A stretch of 64,000 bases of DNA from positions 8,960-72,959 of the forward strand of contig SLPX01000166.1 of the NCBI GenBank assembly GCA_007131745.1. The letters are read 5' to 3'. Origin of the DNA: Myxococcales bacterium (GTDB lineage: Bacteria > Myxococcota > Polyangia > HGW-17 > SLPX01). Under the pieces are notes generated by a model. That model was not told the origin of the DNA. It made no database searches and was given only the letters and a program-made list of their open reading frames with translations. Below are positions 25,460-35,060 of the stretch, one piece after another. Within the stretch, counting starts at the first letter, position 1. Every line of letters starts with the position of its first letter. A program made the translations under genes and the position numbers.

Positions 25460-26686
25460 TTACACCAGGCCCGGCTCCAGTGGAAGCGACAATCTAACGA
25501 TTGATCCCTCGCCCGGCTTTGATTCTATTTCAACCGTACCATCCTGATTTGCGGCCCGTTTTTTCATGTTTTCAAGTCCATAGTGACCCTGTCTTGATTC
25601 CAGGGGATCAAACCCCTTTCCGTCGTCTCTTATGATCAAAGTCATTTGCCGCTGCGAAAACTCAAGGCTGATTTGGACATTCGTTGCATCCGCATGCTTG
25701 GCGATATTGTTCAGTGCCTCTTGAAGCACCCTCTGACAACAGAGCGTCTTGTCGGGAGTAAGCGATCTCTCCATCCCTTCGGTCTTCCAATCCAAGTCTA
25801 CTCGATGGCGATGACTCCACGTGTGCGCATATTCCTCAAAAAGGGCTACAGGATCGAAATCCTCCCTCATCATTGAAACGGTTCTCCTGAGCTCTTCCAT
25901 GGTTTCCCGGCCGGCTTCATGGAGTTCCGTAATTTCCTCTACAAGATCTCCGCCCTCCGGAAATCGGGTCTTCAAGTACTCCGCCTGAATCACCAAACTG
26001 GAAATCAATGCACCGAGTCCGTCGTGCATCTCCCTGGCTATCCGCGCTCTTTCTTCCTCGAGCGCGGCCTGCCGGCTTTGCTCCTGGAGCCTGTACACCT
26101 CTTGAAGATGCATTCGCCTCCGCCGGTCCAAAAACACTACGAAAGAAACAATCACTGAATTCACAAAAGTACACCACAATAAAAGCAACAAATCCCTGGA
26201 AGTAACCTGAGCGCCCAGAAGCTGCTGCACCTTTACAAGAGCCGGAAGGGTCAGCAAAGGTGGCAGAATCGCAAGCGGGGAAGGATATAGAACCGCAAAA
26301 AACACGGTATAAACAAGCTGTCCCTGCATCACAGGGCTTCCCAACCCGCCTGTATGAGTCGCCAAGTACAGAAGAATCAGCAAATCCATGCAAAGAGAGA
26401 CAAAAACAACTATCCGATCGCCTCTGTGCCCCAACATCAGGTAGGAAGCGATGTGCCCTCCAAGCAGAACCAGATAAACATACAAGCCTTCGGGCAAGAA
26501 AACACCGAGTGGTTTGCCCCATTCCGGATACAACAATACACCGAGAGCCAGCGCATCAAAAACGATTCTGGCGTAGAAAACCGCTCGCGCTCTCGACGCA
26601 AACCGGTCCACCTGTTCAATTCCGGCGGCCGAATCCCCTCCCTCCATTGTCCCGGGTGCATCTCCTTTCAGCATTCTATCTCTCAA
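25460..26686 (-). CDS. Membrane sensor histidine kinase, NarL/DesK type (HisKA_3)
   Basis: About 408 residues. Five to six hydrophobic segments fill the first 200 residues (for example FDALALGVLLYPEWG and YVYLVLLGGHIASYLML). Next is HisKA_3 with the phospho-acceptor His in EEERARIAREMHDGLGALISSL, and a HATPase_c domain with HADATNVQI and DDGKGFDP. Such kinases normally pair with LuxR-type response regulators, but none is adjacent. The start is a TTG overlapping the acylphosphatase stop as TTGA. An ATG at 26674 is an alternative. Confidence 0.9.
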   Translation of the reverse strand: MRDRMLKGDAPGTMEGGDSAAGIEQVDRFASRARAVFYARIVFDALALGVLLYPEWGKPLGVFLPEGLYVYLVLLGGHIASYLMLGHRGDRIVVFVSLCMDLLILLYLATHTGGLGSPVMQGQLVYTVFFAVLYPSPLAILPPLLTLPALVKVQQLLGAQVTSRDLLLLLWCTFVNSVIVSFVVFLDRRRRMHLQEVYRLQEQSRQAALEEERARIAREMHDGLGALISSLVIQAEYLKTRFPEGGDLVEEITELHEAGRETMEELRRTVSMMREDFDPVALFEEYAHTWSHRHRVDLDWKTEGMERSLTPDKTLCCQRVLQEALNNIAKHADATNVQISLEFSQRQMTLIIRDDGKGFDPLESRQGHYGLENMKKRAANQDGTVEIESKPGEGSIVRLSLPLEPGLV

Positions 26687-26991
26687 TACCTGATCTCGAA
26701 GGTCACGGGCAAATCAAATTCTCCGGTCCGCCCGTCACGAGCAGAGACAAATTCTTCCTCTATCAGCCGAACCCCTTTGACCGACGCAAATTCAGGGCCG
26801 TGATGAGCCCATTTAAAAAGATAATCCACTTCGTCTGCCGGCCCCTGGGCAAAGACCTCTACACTGCCGTCCGGAAGATTCCTGACCCAACCGCCAAGAC
26901 CCATGCGACCAGCCTCCCGTGCCGTATAATATCGAAAAGAAACTCCTTGTACTTTTCCCAAAACCAAAAATCTCATTCGTTTCGCTTCCAT
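26683..26991 (-). CDS. Acylphosphatase
   Basis: 102 residues from the ATG at 26991, preceded by GAGGAG. A longer frame begins at 27033 without a ribosome binding site. It hydrolyses carboxyl-phosphate bonds of acyl phosphates in the cytoplasm. Catalytic signatures are GKVQGVSFRYY (the phosphate-binding Arg) and GWVRNLPDGSVEV (the catalytic Asn). Normal size for the family. The downstream sensor kinase gene overlaps its stop, so the two are probably cotranscribed. Whether acyl-phosphate turnover affects the kinase is unknown. Confidence 0.93.
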   Translation of the reverse strand: MEAKRMRFLVLGKVQGVSFRYYTAREAGRMGLGGWVRNLPDGSVEVFAQGPADEVDYLFKWAHHGPEFASVKGVRLIEEEFVSARDGRTGEFDLPVTFEIRY

Positions 26992-27067
26992 GAAACTCCT
27001 CGATCCGATGTTCATCTTAGTACACAAAGGCAAAAACCAGAAAAAACATTTTCCTTAAAGAAAAGCC

Positions 27068-27096
27068 TTGACACAGATAAAAACCGGACTTAATCT
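27068..27096 (+). promoter_or_regulatory. Strong candidate promoter for rho
   Basis: TTGACA (27068-27073), 17 bp, TAATCT (27091-27096). Transcription from here would give a leader of roughly 285 bases before rho, suiting autoregulation by Rho-dependent attenuation. Confidence 0.65.
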
Positions 27097-27387
27097 CTTT
27101 ACGAAACTCACCAAAGTCAACGAAAACGTCAATTAACCTGCTCAAAAGGGACTTGTCGACGAGGCTTAAGGAAAAAATCCACCTGCCCATTAGGTAGATT
27201 CAACATCGTACCCGCAACGAAAATGATCCAATCTGAAACAAATATATCAAATCAAATGCCCCCCAAAAACAGATTTCCGAAAGTGTTTTTAAACACTAGA
27301 CCCGTCATGCGGGATGGAACGGGTTTGGAAATAGTTCTTGGGTCGGCCCACAGAGGAGACCGCTGACATCGACTGCGAGGAAAAGCA
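27097..27387 (+). other. Long rho leader with hairpin and possible leader peptide
   Basis: About 290 bases between the predicted promoter and rho. A 47-codon open frame (27223-27366) starts with ATG, but no clear ribosome binding site precedes it. ACCCGT and ACGGGT (about 27299-27324) can form a weak 6-bp stem with a 13-base loop. In Escherichia coli rho is also preceded by a leader with a short peptide gene and is autoregulated. Equivalence here is inference. Confidence 0.35.
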
Positions 27388-28635
27388 ATGGATTTAAGTG
27401 AACTCAAGAAACTGAACATCAAGGAACTGACTCAAACGGCCCTGGACAACGGAATCGAGGATGCATCCAACTTGCGAAGATCGGATCTAATATTCGCTCT
27501 TCTCAAGTCCGTAAGTGAAAAAAAGAAAGAGATATTCGGAGAAGGCGTGCTGGAAACTTTACCCGATGGGTTCGGTTTCTTGCGAGCTCCGGATTACAAT
27601 TACTTACCGGGTCCCGACGATATATATGTTTCTCCGTCCCAGATCCGGCGGTTCGGGCTCAGAACAGGCGACACGGTTCGGGGACAAATCAGACCTCCAA
27701 AGGATTCGGAACGATACTTTGCCCTGCTCAAGGTTTCCAAGGTCAATCACGAACCACCCGACGCTCAAAGAGCAAAGACACTCTTCGATAACCTGACGCC
27801 GCTCTATCCCGAGGAAAAGCTGAACCTGGAATACGACGCCAAGAACCTGTCGACGAGAATCGTAGATCTTCTGGCTCCCGTCGGAAAAGGCCAGAGGTGT
27901 CTCATCGTATCGCCGCCCAGGGCTGGTAAAACCATGTTGCTCCAGGACATAGCAAACGCTATCACCGCGAATCACGAAGAGGTGATCACCATAGTTCTCC
28001 TGATCGACGAGCGGCCCGAAGAGGTCACCGACATGGATCGCAGCGTGGAAGGAGAAGTCATCAGTTCCACCTTCGACGAACCGGCGGCCCGACACGTCCA
28101 GGTGGCTGAAATGGTCATCGAGAAGGCGAAGCGTCTCGTGGAACATCAAAAAGACGTGGTGATCCTTTTGGATTCGATCACGCGCTTGGCCCGCGCCTAC
28201 AACACCGTGGTCCCGCCTTCGGGCAAGATTCTGTCGGGCGGCGTGGATTCCAACGCGTTGCACAAGCCCAAGAGATTCTTTGGAGCGGCCCGGAACGTGG
28301 AAGAAGGCGGAAGTCTCACCATCATAGCCACCGCTCTGGTTGATACCGGCTCAAGGATGGACGAAGTCATCTTCGAAGAATTCAAGGGAACGGGAAACAG
28401 CGAAATCCACCTTGACCGTAAGCTCATGGAAAAACGGATTTTCCCCTGCCTGGACATCAACAAGTCCGGAACGCGAAAAGAAGAACTCCTGTTGCAACCG
28501 GATATTCTCAACCGAGTGTGGATCTTACGACAACTCCTGCATCCACTAAATGTCATCGATGCAATGGAGTTTCTACGGGACAAGATTTCCAAGACTCGCA
28601 ACAACCAGGAATTCATCGACAGCATGTCGCAGTAA
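27388..28635 (+). CDS. rho: Transcription termination factor Rho
   Basis: Hexameric RNA-dependent ATPase that ends transcripts. 415 residues, matching the E. coli protein (about 419). Order: N-terminal helical RNA-binding part ([18 protein letters not shown]), cold-shock-like primary RNA site ([15 protein letters not shown]), P-loop SPPRAGKT, Walker [18 protein letters not shown]-loop and R-loop segments, and the C-terminal arginine finger region. GAGGA lies about 10 bases before the ATG. No insertion domain of the high-GC Gram-positive type is present. Transcribed alone from a promoter about 320 bases upstream. Confidence 0.98.
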   Translation: MDLSELKKLNIKELTQTALDNGIEDASNLRRSDLIFALLKSVSEKKKEIFGEGVLETLPDGFGFLRAPDYNYLPGPDDIYVSPSQIRRFGLRTGDTVRGQIRPPKDSERYFALLKVSKVNHEPPDAQRAKTLFDNLTPLYPEEKLNLEYDAKNLSTRIVDLLAPVGKGQRCLIVSPPRAGKTMLLQDIANAITANHEEVITIVLLIDERPEEVTDMDRSVEGEVISSTFDEPAARHVQVAEMVIEKAKRLVEHQKDVVILLDSITRLARAYNTVVPPSGKILSGGVDSNALHKPKRFFGAARNVEEGGSLTIIATALVDTGSRMDEVIFEEFKGTGNSEIHLDRKLMEKRIFPCLDINKSGTRKEELLLQPDILNRVWILRQLLHPLNVIDAMEFLRDKISKTRNNQEFIDSMSQ

Positions 28636-28659
28636 TTCCGGTCCGACGCATTCTTCCTC

Positions 28660-28685
28660 TTCAAACCACCCTTTCAAACCACCCT
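28660..28685. repeat. Two tandem 13-bp units downstream of rho
   Basis: TTCAAACCACCCT occurs twice without spacer (28660-28672 and 28673-28685), starting 25 bases after the rho stop. It is probably a local slippage duplication. Confidence 0.7.
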
Positions 28686-28833
28686 GCAATTTCAGCTTTA
28701 TTGCGCGCTGCTTCTATCCGTTGCAAATACCCCATTTTGAACAAGACAAAAGAATGCAAAAAAACGGATGGATTTTGAAATGAATTCTTAAAGCGGATAG
28801 GTTGGAATGCCGGAAGCCGAGATTTGGATACCG

Positions 28834-29298
28834 TCAAGGAGCCGTCATATCTTCCATCGTGCCGGGCGTTCTTCTGTCCTCATCTTCCGGTGGAAGTTCC
28901 TCGATTCCCGCGGGCCCCTCGGTTCCGTACCGCTCCCTGTTTCTCTCCTCCCGTTCCCTTGCCTCTTGTCTCATGGTTTCGGCCGTGCCCGTGCTTCCGG
29001 CCATTTCCCTGAGCCCGTACGCGCTGAACCCGATGATAACTACCATCACGACCAGAGCGCTCACCACAAAAGGCAAGCTCAGCTTCACTGATGTAGCCTC
29101 AAACGGGTTCATTTCACCCTTGCCTATTGGAGGCAGGGAACCTGAAATCACGTCAGGATCGCCCTCCATGGGATCTTCGATCTTCACCGCTTTAGTAGAA
29201 TGAACAAAACCCAATATAGCTCCCACACCGACCATCAACAACACCAGCACAAAAGTGGAAGCTGCTACCGCTACAGCCAAATAACCTACAGATTGCAT
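28834..29298 (-). CDS. Hypothetical membrane protein with two transmembrane helices
   Basis: 154 residues from the ATG at 29298, chosen for the strong AAGGAGGAG upstream. The first helix (about 4-28, SVGYLAVAVAASTFVLVLLMVG in part) and the second (about 75-98, PFVVSALVVMVVIIGFSAYG) flank an acidic loop. The charged C-terminal tail of about 55 residues is Glu-, Arg- and Pro-rich and likely disordered. No family recognised. Convergent with rho. Confidence 0.65.
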   Translation of the reverse strand: MQSVGYLAVAVAASTFVLVLLMVGVGAILGFVHSTKAVKIEDPMEGDPDVISGSLPPIGKGEMNPFEATSVKLSLPFVVSALVVMVVIIGFSAYGLREMAGSTGTAETMRQEAREREERNRERYGTEGPAGIEELPPEDEDRRTPGTMEDMTAP

Positions 29299-29536
29299 GG
29301 CCTGTCTCCTCCTTGGCCCGTTCAAGGAAGCGCCCGCGCAAAGCGGACTCAACCTTGTTTTCTGATCTTGGTACGAACAAGGCCCGTACACTCAGCAATA
29401 TATATAAAGCTGATAAGACTGTCAAAGTCTAAAAAGTGGATTTTTCATTATCATTTCGTATCTGAATATAAGCCGGGTATCCGTGGTCACGGGCCGAACT
29501 ATTGCAATTTTCATCATGAGCCCGGGGTCCCTTTGT

Positions 29537-30754
29537 TCAAATGGACGATCTGTAGAAGTCACCGACGCTTTCATCTTCAGCCGGATCATTGTCCAAAAGA
29601 CACTTGACCGGTCGATCCGTGGCCAGGCTGACGAAACAACGATTACACGAAATACAGGATGCCGGCCCGAGATCTCCCTTTTTCCAGCGATTGATAAGCC
29701 CGGGTTCCCTGACGAAAGGCCGGGAAAGACTCAAGAGATCTACATGGCCTTCGGCCAAGATCTTTTCCATATTGCGGGGATCCCTGTTTCCTCCTGCAAG
29801 AATCAGCGGAACCGTTGTCCGGGACCTAATGACCCGTGCGTTTTCCAGGAAATACGATTCTTTGAACGCGAAACGTCTCTTCATCAATGGAAGAACAAGC
29901 CTGGCCATGGCTTTTTGCGCTCCGCTGAGTTGTTCCAGAATCTCTTTCTTCGGAATCCCGCCCCTTGCTATTTCAAGCGCGGACTCAAAGGTTCCGCCCG
30001 TGATCTCTATTGCATCCACACCCCCTTCTTCAAGCCGGCTACACACCCAACAGCTTTCTTCGAGGGTAAACCCGCGCGGCATATTGTCATTGGAATTGAT
30101 CTTGACCATAACCGGAATTTCACCCCGGGTTCCCTGCTTGACCGCTTTGACCGTTTCCATCAAGAACCCGGCGCGGTTTTCAAGTGAACCTCCCCACTTG
30201 TCGGTTCGCCGATTCGTACGCTGTGAAAGAAACTGGTTTATGAGATAACCATGTCCCGCCAAAATCTCCACAGCATCAAACCCGGCCCGTACCCCTCTCT
30301 CAGCCGCCTTGCCGAACGTCTCAATGGTTTCTTCTATTTCCTTCCCGGACATCTCTCTCGGAGTCACCCAGGTAAGGGTATCCTTCACAGCGGAAGGCGC
30401 CCTGGGAACTTCGTGGATCACCTCTTGCCTGGTCTGCCTCCCCGCGTGATATATCTGAACCGCAATCTTCCCGCCCGCTTCATGAACAACCTCCACCAAT
30501 CGACTTAGCGATCCCACCACGTCATCATTATGAATTCCCGTGAGGTATCGAAGCGACCGTCCGTGCTCCTGCACGTAACACCCCCCGGTGACAATGAGAC
30601 CCACCCCACCTTCGGCAAGCTCCCTGAACATCGCAGCCATCGCTGGTGATGGTTCCCCTTTCTCGGTGGAACGATTCTCCACGGTCGCCGCCCTGATGAT
30701 CCTATTCGGAATCTTCAACCCGCCCAAACTAAACTTGTCAAAAATACCGGCCAT
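29537..30754 (-). CDS. NADH:flavin oxidoreductase, Old Yellow Enzyme family
   Basis: FMN-dependent TIM-barrel reductase, 405 residues from the ATG at 30754, which has AGGAG upstream. Motifs: KIPNRIIRAATVE, VQIYHAGRQ, GFDAVEILAGHGYLINQFLS and GGSLENRAGFLMETV. The C-terminal CISCNRCFVSLATDRPVKC resembles the [4Fe-4S] ligands of the 2,4-dienoyl-CoA reductase branch, but the NAD(P)-binding C-terminal half of those enzymes is missing. The chain is intermediate in length between simple OYEs (about 360) and dienoyl reductases (about 670). Likely reduces enoate-type substrates. Exact substrate unknown. Confidence 0.9.
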   Translation of the reverse strand: MAGIFDKFSLGGLKIPNRIIRAATVENRSTEKGEPSPAMAAMFRELAEGGVGLIVTGGCYVQEHGRSLRYLTGIHNDDVVGSLSRLVEVVHEAGGKIAVQIYHAGRQTRQEVIHEVPRAPSAVKDTLTWVTPREMSGKEIEETIETFGKAAERGVRAGFDAVEILAGHGYLINQFLSQRTNRRTDKWGGSLENRAGFLMETVKAVKQGTRGEIPVMVKINSNDNMPRGFTLEESCWVCSRLEEGGVDAIEITGGTFESALEIARGGIPKKEILEQLSGAQKAMARLVLPLMKRRFAFKESYFLENARVIRSRTTVPLILAGGNRDPRNMEKILAEGHVDLLSLSRPFVREPGLINRWKKGDLGPASCISCNRCFVSLATDRPVKCLLDNDPAEDESVGDFYRSSI

Positions 30755-30990
30755 TGATCTCCTGAACCTGTCCATGCTATCCAATGTATACTACAAACTA
30801 AACAAATTACATAGACTTCGGGTCCAATAAAGCTGCAAGTTCGAGGCTTTGACAACGGAACTATTGTAAAGTCGATTCGATTTAAACTGTTTTTAAACAA
30901 GCTCACGGTTTTCCCGTCTTGCCCTGCCTGTGGTCTGAATGGTAAAATTCACCGAGGAAATGAATCAATACACCAGGAAAGAATTAAAAA

Positions 30991-33900
30991 ATGCGTGAAT
31001 CATATAGTAGGACCCGTGCTTACATAATAGTTGTGTTTTTCGCGCTCGGCGCAATGCTGAACTGTGCAGGTGAAGGATGCGAAGGATGTGACCTGATGGA
31101 GACCATCCCTGGAGGTTTTCCATCCGAAAGACGCATCGAAAACGGGATGCAAATCCGGGTGACATCCCAGGGAATCCAGTTCCTGGAAGAGAACCTGGAC
31201 AGGATCCTCGGCGACATGATGCCCGACGGACTGGTATTCGAGGTGCCTCCCCAGTGCGACATTGAAATACTTTGGGTCGGAATGCTGGATCTTTGCGGCA
31301 CCGGATCCTCGGACAACTGTGTAGCCGACGAACCTCCGTGCATGCTGGAAGTGGAAATACTGGAGTTAAGCATTTCCCCCGCGCCCCCGGCTTCGCTCAA
31401 CATAGACGCTCGAATCAATTTCTGGAGCTTGGAGACGATGCACACCCACTCGTTTCTTCCCGGGCTGAACTGCCAAATAGACGTGGATACGAGGCTGGGT
31501 TCCCAGGCCTATGCCAACGCTACGGCCAGGATCGATTTTTTACAGGACTCCCAGTCCAACCGAACCAGCGCTGTCCTTACCGATTTGGACATACCGGACG
31601 GTGACATAGAGTCCGAGGACCTGGTCATCTCCGGGGGGTTGACCTGCTCCGGCATCGACACTTTTTTCAAAAATACAATTATCCGGCAGGTCAAAGACAA
31701 GGTGAGAGAGAAAATCGATGAAATGATGCTCAGCACTAATGTTACCTGCGATCCGGATGAACCCGAGTGCCCGGAGATGTCTTCCTGCCAAGAAGTTATT
31801 CTGCAGGATAATGAAGGCAATGATCTGTTTTTCTATTATTGCAGGGAAGACAGCGATGAAGGCTGGGTCCAGGCCATGGGCATGGAAGGCAGATTGAACT
31901 TGGGAGGATTGCTGTATTCTCTCGCTCCGGGCAGCAATGATCTTGATTTACATTTGAGGGCCGGTGGTTATTCATCCGTGGTCAATGAAGGCTTGTCCCT
32001 CGGAGTACTTGCCGGGACCGAGAGCAGCCCGGCAAACCACCCATGCGTGCCCGCGCTGGATCCGCCGTTGATCGAAGCCGCGCCCACGTCCACAGTATTC
32101 GAAGGTGAGACAAGGCCGGACGAAAAGCCTTTTCAAATCGGCATAGGCATTCACAAGAGCTTCCTGGAAACCGCTATCTACGCCATGTTTGATGCAGGAG
32201 CTTTTTGCATGGCGATCGGACCGAGACAAAACGATTTCCTTACCATGGGTTCGTTCAGTGTATTTTTGGATTCAATGACAGACCTCATCCACGATGGCGA
32301 TCCGGGAATCGTTTTGCATCTGAGACCGCAAAGCCCGTTCAGCCTCGACCTCGGAGCGGGTACAACCGATGAGGAGGGAAACATCGAAGAACCGCTCTTG
32401 ACATTGGGCGCCCAGGATTTGGCCGTGGATCTGTACGCGTTTATCGACTACCGATTCATCCGGCTTTTCAGAATTATCGGCGACGTTTCCTTGCCGCTCA
32501 ACCTGGACATCAACGAAGAAAATCAGCTCATCCCGGTGCTGGGAGACCTGAAGGGCGCTTTTGAAAACATTCGCGTGGAAGAAAGCCGACTCCTTGCCGA
32601 AGACCCTGAGGAAATCGCTTCGGTGTTTCCGATTCTGATCGATACCGTGTCAGGCATGCTGGGAGGAAACGTTCTTGGACCCATAGATTTACCGGCTTTC
32701 GCCGGGTTTAATCTGATCCTGGAAGAGGGTTCCATTGCTTCGGTCGACAATAATACGTTCCTGGCCATTTTTGCGGGGCTGGATTACGTCGGCATCCCTC
32801 CCGAGGAACCTTCCCAGTTGATTGGGTCTGTACAAACCTTCGCACGCCTTGTCGGGGTGGAACTCCCTTCAGAAAAGGATTTCAACGCGATAAGTGTGGA
32901 TCACACACTGAAAAACGGACCCGTTGCCGTTATATCCCTGGATGCCGAGGTGGAACCTTCGGTTATGGGACCGGAAGATATTGTCGAGTTTTCCTATCGC
33001 CTGAACAAAGGCCTCTGGTCGCCGTATTTCCAGACAAGGACTCTCGAAATTCAAAGGCCCGGACTATGGCTCCGGGGAGTTCACAAGGTGGAAGTAAAGG
33101 CCCGAATAGCCGGCAAGCCTGAATCAGCAGACCCGACCCCCGCTGTGGTGGAAATAGAAATCGATTCCCACACGGGCTTGGCCATGCACGAAGATTCGTC
33201 CCACTCGTCCGCCGGTCTTTACGGACGGGTTTCACCTCCCTCCTCCGGTTGCAGTTGCAGATCCTCATCAGAAAAGACTCCGGGGTTTCCACTGCTGTTC
33301 CTGCTGGTCCCGGCTCTTTGTTTCGCGCACTTCATGAAACGCCGATCCCGGGGGTCCGGCGCCAAATCATCGCTTGTTTGGTTGATTTTGCCGGCAATCG
33401 CGATCACAACGGTTTTTGCAGGATGTAAGAAATCCGCGGGAAGAGACTGCGGCGACCCGAGCGGCCTTCCCTTGATATGCGCGGAACCGATACCCCAGTG
33501 CGAATATTACGAATACCTCGTCGGCCTGGAAGAAATGACATATGACCGAAGCTGCAATCCGGTTCCCGTATTGTGCGATTGCGATTCAGATGAAGTGGAA
33601 ACGGGAAATTACGGCCGGTTCCTCAGCATGGCCGAACACAACGGATTGATTCTTATTTCGTGTTACAGCGACCAATGGGGCGATCTTAATGTTGTAGAAG
33701 TGGATCACGAGGGAAAAATTATTCCTGAAGCGGTCGACGGCGTCCCATTCGGCACGCCGCTTTCGGGGGACCCTGACGGATTCAGGGCCGGGCTCGCGCG
33801 TCGGGGTGAAAATGTAGGCAAATACACATCCATCGCCTTTGATTCCCAAGGATATGCGCACATAAGCTACATTGATGTGGACGAACGCTCAGTTAAGCAC

Positions 33901-34890
33901 ACGAAGGGGTTGCCCGGCGACTGGCTGTCTAACCATCTTGAAAACGAAAAAGAAGGTCACGAAGAATCAGTCTACACCGCTCTTTTGATCGATGAAAACG
34001 ACATTCCACATATTTTTTTCATGGTGACGGGACTCGAAGATGAGGAGGGACTCGGATTTAAAAGCGAACTACGGTTGGCCTCCGCGTCTTCTTCCTCTCC
34101 CGGAAACCCGGCGGATTGGTCGATCGAGGTGATCGACGAAACCCCTGTGCCTTGCGGCGGTTTGTGCCCGGAAGATAAAATCTGCCTGGCAGAAAGCTGG
34201 ACATGCGTTACAGAAGACGATGACTGCGATCTATGCGAACCGAATGAAGGTTGCATCATGGGAGAATGCATCCCCGTATTGGAAAAACCAACATGGACCG
34301 ACCTGCCCGAGGGAACGGGACTTTTCGTTTCCACCGGCCTGTTGAGTGACGGCCGCATGGTTGCAGTTTACTACGACAGGAGCGCGGGATCGGCCATGTT
34401 CGCATCCGGCATGCCGGGTCAATCCTGGAATGTCCAGGTGCTTGAAGGCGATGCATACTCGGACGTGGGGCTTTATGCCTCTCTTTTTGTCGACGATGAA
34501 GACAACATTCACATTGCGTATCACGACGCGGTTCATGACAATCTGGTATATAGACGCCTTGATTCAGAGTTAACACCCGAAGTTCGCGAAATAGCCGACA
34601 ACGGTGATAGAGAAGGAGAATATCATGTAGTCGGCCTGGACACTCGGATATTCTCGGACAGAGACAATGCTGTAAGAATCTTCTACCAAGACGGAACAGC
34701 GGCCGATCTCTGGGAAGCTGTTCGCATAGCGGACGATGAATGGTCGGCATCCCCTCACCTGGAAAGTGAAGCAGGCCACGGTTTTTTCACCCATGTCGTC
34801 AGAGCGTCGGATGGAACATTCTGGGCCGCAGAATACCGTTACGACAGGGAAGCGGAAAAGTTTAAAGGTGTTTACGCCTGGAGCTTTTAA
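30991..34890 (+). CDS. Giant surface protein: MYXO-CTERM-like protein joined to a lipoprotein
   Basis: 1299 residues in one uninterrupted frame. Residues 1-25 form a signal peptide, with C25 followed by a Cys cluster (CAGEGCEGC). A large beta-rich region extends to about 740. At 753-787 comes GCSC (C754, C756), a hydrophobic stretch (PLLFLLVPALCFAHF), then KRRSR: the plan of a MYXO-CTERM-type sorting tail, normally the end of a protein. It runs straight on into KSSLVWLILPAIAITTVFAGC (C812), itself a lipoprotein signal, then a Cys-rich and beta-propeller-like region with repeated DGRMVAVYYD-type strands. Probably two formerly separate surface proteins. An internal ATG exists at 33334, but without a ribosome binding site. 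Confidence 0.8.
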   Translation: MRESYSRTRAYIIVVFFALGAMLNCAGEGCEGCDLMETIPGGFPSERRIENGMQIRVTSQGIQFLEENLDRILGDMMPDGLVFEVPPQCDIEILWVGMLDLCGTGSSDNCVADEPPCMLEVEILELSISPAPPASLNIDARINFWSLETMHTHSFLPGLNCQIDVDTRLGSQAYANATARIDFLQDSQSNRTSAVLTDLDIPDGDIESEDLVISGGLTCSGIDTFFKNTIIRQVKDKVREKIDEMMLSTNVTCDPDEPECPEMSSCQEVILQDNEGNDLFFYYCREDSDEGWVQAMGMEGRLNLGGLLYSLAPGSNDLDLHLRAGGYSSVVNEGLSLGVLAGTESSPANHPCVPALDPPLIEAAPTSTVFEGETRPDEKPFQIGIGIHKSFLETAIYAMFDAGAFCMAIGPRQNDFLTMGSFSVFLDSMTDLIHDGDPGIVLHLRPQSPFSLDLGAGTTDEEGNIEEPLLTLGAQDLAVDLYAFIDYRFIRLFRIIGDVSLPLNLDINEENQLIPVLGDLKGAFENIRVEESRLLAEDPEEIASVFPILIDTVSGMLGGNVLGPIDLPAFAGFNLILEEGSIASVDNNTFLAIFAGLDYVGIPPEEPSQLIGSVQTFARLVGVELPSEKDFNAISVDHTLKNGPVAVISLDAEVEPSVMGPEDIVEFSYRLNKGLWSPYFQTRTLEIQRPGLWLRGVHKVEVKARIAGKPESADPTPAVVEIEIDSHTGLAMHEDSSHSSAGLYGRVSPPSSGCSCRSSSEKTPGFPLLFLLVPALCFAHFMKRRSRGSGAKSSLVWLILPAIAITTVFAGCKKSAGRDCGDPSGLPLICAEPIPQCEYYEYLVGLEEMTYDRSCNPVPVLCDCDSDEVETGNYGRFLSMAEHNGLILISCYSDQWGDLNVVEVDHEGKIIPEAVDGVPFGTPLSGDPDGFRAGLARRGENVGKYTSIAFDSQGYAHISYIDVDERSVKHTKGLPGDWLSNHLENEKEGHEESVYTALLIDENDIPHIFFMVTGLEDEEGLGFKSELRLASASSSSPGNPADWSIEVIDETPVPCGGLCPEDKICLAESWTCVTEDDDCDLCEPNEGCIMGECIPVLEKPTWTDLPEGTGLFVSTGLLSDGRMVAVYYDRSAGSAMFASGMPGQSWNVQVLEGDAYSDVGLYASLFVDDEDNIHIAYHDAVHDNLVYRRLDSELTPEVREIADNGDREGEYHVVGLDTRIFSDRDNAVRIFYQDGTAADLWEAVRIADDEWSASPHLESEAGHGFFTHVVRASDGTFWAAEYRYDREAEKFKGVYAWSF

Positions 34891-35060
34891 CAGCTAATGT
34901 CGCCCAACCCCTTAATATATATGTAAAAAACAAGAATTTTGCCCAAGCGGGGGAAAAGAGGGATAAAGGTTGATGGGGTTTTCTCCGCACCATGAAACAC
35001 GTGGTTTTGTGGACGGAAAAAACCGAAAGAATTGAACACACAGAAGAGGAAAGGAAATTC

